A stretch of 33,510 nt of DNA from the NCBI GenBank assembly GCA_002293625.1, contig DBDP01000126.1, positions 297-33,806 of the forward strand. Reading direction: 5' to 3'. This document shows, in pieces, positions 31,511 to 33,510 of this stretch; the stretch's first letter is position 1, and each line of letters starts with the position of its first letter. This stretch comes from Clostridiales bacterium UBA929. GTDB taxonomy: Bacteria; Bacillota; Clostridia; Oscillospirales; UBA929. Under the pieces are notes generated by a model. It did no database searches, was not told the DNA's origin, and was given only the letters and a program-made list of their open reading frames with translations. Both the position numbers and the translations under genes were made by a program.

Positions 31511-31861
31511 TTATAAATTATTGATGATTTGCTCAATATCTGCGTCGGTGGCGAACACATAGCTCCCGTCATCCTCGCCGCCGTCATAATCCACCAGCGA
31601 ATCAACAGCCAGCGTGTTTAATTCGGTCGAGTAGTTTTTGCCGAACGCCTCCAGCGCACCGTCGCGGGCATAGAGAACGAAGTCAAACAAAAGCTGCCGG
31701 TGCATCGACTCGTCGGCGTAGTCCAGCGTCTTCCCGGCGAAGCGGTTGATAAACGCCATACCGCGCATCGCGAGACCGGATATAACCCTGTCCAGTTCCG
31801 CGTCCCGCCATGTTATCTGTAAATACTCGCGGAGGCTTCTCAGCAGCGCGGCGTCGATCAC
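31511..31861 (-). CDS. Head-tail connector (gp6-like)
   Basis: 116 residues from GTG 31861, overlapping the upstream stop by 4 bases (GTGA). All-helical pattern of gp6-like connectors: LLRSLREYLQITWRDAELDR, VISGLAMRGMAFINRFAGKT, then QLLFDFVLYARDGALEAFGK. It would sit below the portal. The C-terminal tail ATDADIEQIINNL is unusual for this family and echoes the next gene. Confidence 0.75.
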   Translation of the reverse strand: MIDAALLRSLREYLQITWRDAELDRVISGLAMRGMAFINRFAGKTLDYADESMHRQLLFDFVLYARDGALEAFGKNYSTELNTLAVDSLVDYDGGEDDGSYVFATDADIEQIINNL

Positions 31862-32205
31862 GGCAACTCAAACCTTTCCAAATAAACGTCAAGGGAGCGC
31901 GGCAGGGAGTCCGTGACTTCCTGCGTTTTGTTTATACGAAACCACTCCCCGTTTTCGAGGGCGCAGACGCACTGCGTGTGAATCTTCCCCGTCACAGCCC
32001 CGCTCGGTACCCGGATCATCTTGTCCGCTTTCTGACCGAGACCGGCCATTGCCTCCAACCGGCGCAAACCGATTGCCCTCGCCTCATACCGCAGCGTCAG
32101 AAACCGGCGTCCCGGTTTTTCCACCTTCTTTAACCCTTCCGGGGCGGTGTTCACGAGGGTATAGAACCACACCACACCGTCGTTGAACGTCTGATGCTTT
32201 TTCAT
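31858..32205 (-). CDS. Head-tail adaptor / head closure protein
   Basis: 115 residues; ATGA overlap with the upstream gene. Pattern KKHQTFNDGVVWFYTLVNTA, RYEARAIGLRRLEAMAGL, QKADKMIRVPSGAVTGKIHT, EWFRINKTQEVTDSLPRSLD, then VYLERFELP. This resembles small beta-barrel adaptor proteins of Clostridia siphophages (start KxxxTFNDG, RxER-VG-xR, IRxPR). It would close the head channel. Confidence 0.7.
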   Translation of the reverse strand: MKKHQTFNDGVVWFYTLVNTAPEGLKKVEKPGRRFLTLRYEARAIGLRRLEAMAGLGQKADKMIRVPSGAVTGKIHTQCVCALENGEWFRINKTQEVTDSLPRSLDVYLERFELP

Positions 32206-32549
32206 AGTATCAAAACCTCAATCTCCCATTCCCACCGCTGGCAATCAAACTCTTTATCCCAATGGATTGTCGGGTTGCCGACGGCGTACCCGTTTTCACG
32301 GAACAATTCTTCCGTCGTATCCGGCAATCGGCTTTCGGTTTCGCATAGATATGCCTCGACGACTATTTGCATCACCCTCGGATTCCGGCTATTGTCAGAG
32401 TAATCGCCTGTAACCTCGGTCGGGTACCACACAATAAACTCCGGCTTTGTCCCCTCCATCGCTTCATCGAGGAAAACAGAAACGCCCTCCGACCGTTTCA
32501 AGCCGCCGAGCGTTTCCCCGATCATCTTTAGCGTAGCCGCGTAACCCAT
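32202..32549 (-). CDS. Tail terminator / tail completion protein candidate
   Basis: 115 residues; starts in a TAATG junction with the upstream stop. Pattern FIVWYPTEVTGDYSDNSRNP, RVMQIVVEAYLCETES, EELFRENGYAVGNPTIHWDK, CQRWEWEIEVLIL. Tail terminators of Firmicutes siphophages show the same succession: a WY..EV.GDYSDN strand pair and a final acidic-aromatic strand. The assignment fits but is by eye. Confidence 0.6.
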   Translation of the reverse strand: MGYAATLKMIGETLGGLKRSEGVSVFLDEAMEGTKPEFIVWYPTEVTGDYSDNSRNPRVMQIVVEAYLCETESRLPDTTEELFRENGYAVGNPTIHWDKEFDCQRWEWEIEVLIL

Positions 32550-32866
32550 TACAGATCATCCTCCGGCGGGTATAAATCGTCTTTTCTCTCCGGCGCTTTT
32601 ATCCCCATAAATTCAAGCAGCTTTTGTTTTTGCGCAATCATTCGCCTCTGGGCGTCCATGATGTCAATGACCGTCCGATCTGTCCGAACGCTTTCTTTCG
32701 CCGCGTTTACCCGCTGTTTCAGGTATGTTTCATTTTCGCACAATGATATATAATCTTTGAGGGTTTCAGCATAAAAAACCTCTGTCAAACCTCTGTCTTC
32801 AAGAGCCTGTTTCATAGTATTTTCAAGGCTTTCAAGCCGTCGTTGCACCGTTGTCTTGTTTGGCAT
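32549..32866 (-). CDS. Terminase small subunit candidate (P27-like)
   Basis: 105 residues behind GAGGTGTGATAT. Helical throughout (RRLESLENTMKQALEDRGLT, ETLKDYISLCENETYLKQRV, DAQRRMIAQKQKLLEFMGIK). The last helix with AQKQKLLEFMGIKAP and acidic tail resembles P27-type small terminases, and it lies right after HNH and a cos-like region, the usual place. A small regulatory or scaffold protein is the alternative. The large terminase is 6 kb away, which is atypical. Confidence 0.5.
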   Translation of the reverse strand: MPNKTTVQRRLESLENTMKQALEDRGLTEVFYAETLKDYISLCENETYLKQRVNAAKESVRTDRTVIDIMDAQRRMIAQKQKLLEFMGIKAPERKDDLYPPEDDL

Positions 32867-32949
32867 ATATCACACCTCTTTGATACATATCATACCGTTC
32901 CCCGCAAAATCCGATATTTCTGTCTACGTACCCTAATGCTACCGGCATA

Positions 32950-33004
32950 GAGGGGCGGGGTCAAACCCGAAACTTTTTGAGGGGGGGGTACCCTCACGGT
33001 ACCC
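32950..33004 (-). other. Possible cos site region
   Basis: Between HNH and the terminase small subunit candidate: an eight-G run (32981-32988), inverted repeat GGGTACC (32986-32992)/GGTACCC (32998-33004), and AACTTTTTGAG beside it. HK97-like phages with HNH next to terS often have cos here. No other gene is seen in 32867-33005. The exact nick site is not determinable. Confidence 0.35.
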
Positions 33005-33005
33005 G

Positions 33006-33362
33006 TCACCACCACTCCGGCGGCGCGTTTTTCTTTTGCTTCTTTTTCCCTGCCGTTCTATAGCCGTGAACCTTTTCATGGCACTCGTGGCACAGAGCTA
33101 TGAGGTTCGGCTTCTGTTCGCCGTGCTGATCTATGTAATACTCCGACAGCGCGAGTTCGGGATACTTATCGACAAAGCGGTCATGGTGTACCGTGTCCGC
33201 CCTCCGGTATCTGCCGCGCGCCTTGCAATGCTGGCACTCGTGTTTATATTTTGCCAGTATGCGTTTGCGCAGGACTTGCCACCGATACGAACGGTAGAGG
33301 TCGCCCAGCCGCTCCGCCGCCATCAGCGACCGCACCCACGCCCCGCATTCAGACGGTGTCAA
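33006..33362 (-). CDS. HNH endonuclease
   Basis: 118 residues from TTG 33362 behind GGGGAG. The HNH/zinc fold is clear: CQHCKARGRYRRADTVHHD (first Cys pair and the catalytic HH), then NLIALCHECHEKVHG (Asn, second Cys pair, final His). HNH proteins near terminase help cleave concatemers in HK97-type packaging. It is followed by the cos-like region and preceded by the end of a methyltransferase 14 bases before. Confidence 0.92.
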   Translation of the reverse strand: MTPSECGAWVRSLMAAERLGDLYRSYRWQVLRKRILAKYKHECQHCKARGRYRRADTVHHDRFVDKYPELALSEYYIDQHGEQKPNLIALCHECHEKVHGYRTAGKKKQKKNAPPEWW

Positions 33363-33376
33363 TGTGCGCCACTCCC

Positions 33377-33510
33377 CTAGCTTACTCCGCCGCGCGACCC
33401 GCTCACAGCTTCCCGCACGCGCCGACGTGCTATATCAACGTAATAATCATCCTTCTCCGCGCCAACGGCTTCATACCCTTCCAGTTTGGCCGCCGCGAGG
33501 GTTGAGCCGC
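33377..33510 (-). CDS. DNA methyltransferase, C-terminal part (runs off the window)
   Basis: Only the last 43 residues are present. GSTLAAAKLEGYEAVGAEKD then DYYVDIARRRVREAV matches the FxGSGTT-type SAM-binding motif and the helix that follows in DNA N4/N6 methyltransferases (usual form GSGSTLxAAxxxGRxxIGIExDxxYxxIAxxR). The start lies beyond the right edge. It probably modifies phage DNA against host restriction. Ends 14 bases before the HNH start. Confidence 0.75.
   Translation of the reverse strand, partial: GSTLAAAKLEGYEAVGAEKDDYYVDIARRRVREAVSGSRGGVS

Noticed and set aside
21560..33362. Two separate overlapping prophages explaining the odd gene order
   Set aside because: No structural function is duplicated except the fibre modules; the two groups complement each other to one full set, so one phage is simpler.
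11838..33510. Insertion sequence or transposase driving the repeats
   Set aside because: No transposase-like reading frame is present in the window.

Overview
The window reads as a chromosomal segment of a motile, hydrogen-metabolising anaerobic member of the Clostridia (moderately GC-rich, possibly Oscillospirales-like). The signs are an HndC/HndD-type [FeFe] hydrogenase pair, a flagellar gene order matching Bacillus subtilis yvyF-flgM-yvyG-flgK-flgL-yviE-fliW-csrA, a Firmicutes-like tmRNA, and a Firmicutes-type siphophage. Species cannot be assigned from the sequence alone. Layout, + strand: 1-2719 holds the end of hydB (NADH-binding subunit) and all of hydA. 2720-2884 is a repeat-rich spacer ending in a sigma-28-like promoter. 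2897-10020 carries two hook-basal-body rod genes, yvyF, flgM (behind a second, near-identical sigma-28-like promoter), a flgN-like gene, flgK, flgL, a yviE-like gene, fliW and csrA. 10025-10123 can fold into a nested structure of unknown role. 10175-10570 is ssrA, followed by a terminator. From about 10.7 kb to the right edge lies a prophage, nearly all on the - strand. Its lysis genes abut the 3' end of ssrA, the probable attachment site. Reading in the direction of transcription (right to left): end of a DNA methyltransferase, HNH nuclease, possible cos region, terminase small subunit candidate, tail terminator, head-tail adaptor, connector, a first fibre module, tail chaperone candidate, gp10-like protein, Dit, portal, large terminase, ClpP-like protease, major capsid protein, small protein, major tail protein, a + strand hicAB toxin-antitoxin pair, tape measure protein, Gp37-like tail protein, a second fibre module, endolysin, holin and two small membrane proteins. 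Each essential head and tail function appears once, but the order is strongly rearranged from the usual TerS-TerL-portal-protease-capsid-connector-tail order. The most striking feature is a set of short interspersed repeats (called R1-R6 here) found in the host spacer and throughout the prophage. They sit at gene ends and module borders. Several supply the stop codon of the preceding gene (hydA, hicB, portal, endolysin, terminase and others), and several are read through in frame. Both interdomain linkers and the C terminus of the endolysin are repeat-encoded, as is the C-terminal tail of the ClpP-like protease. The repeats may mark, or have mediated, reshuffling of domains and modules in this phage. 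No integrase, repressor or replication genes are visible; they would lie beyond the right edge.
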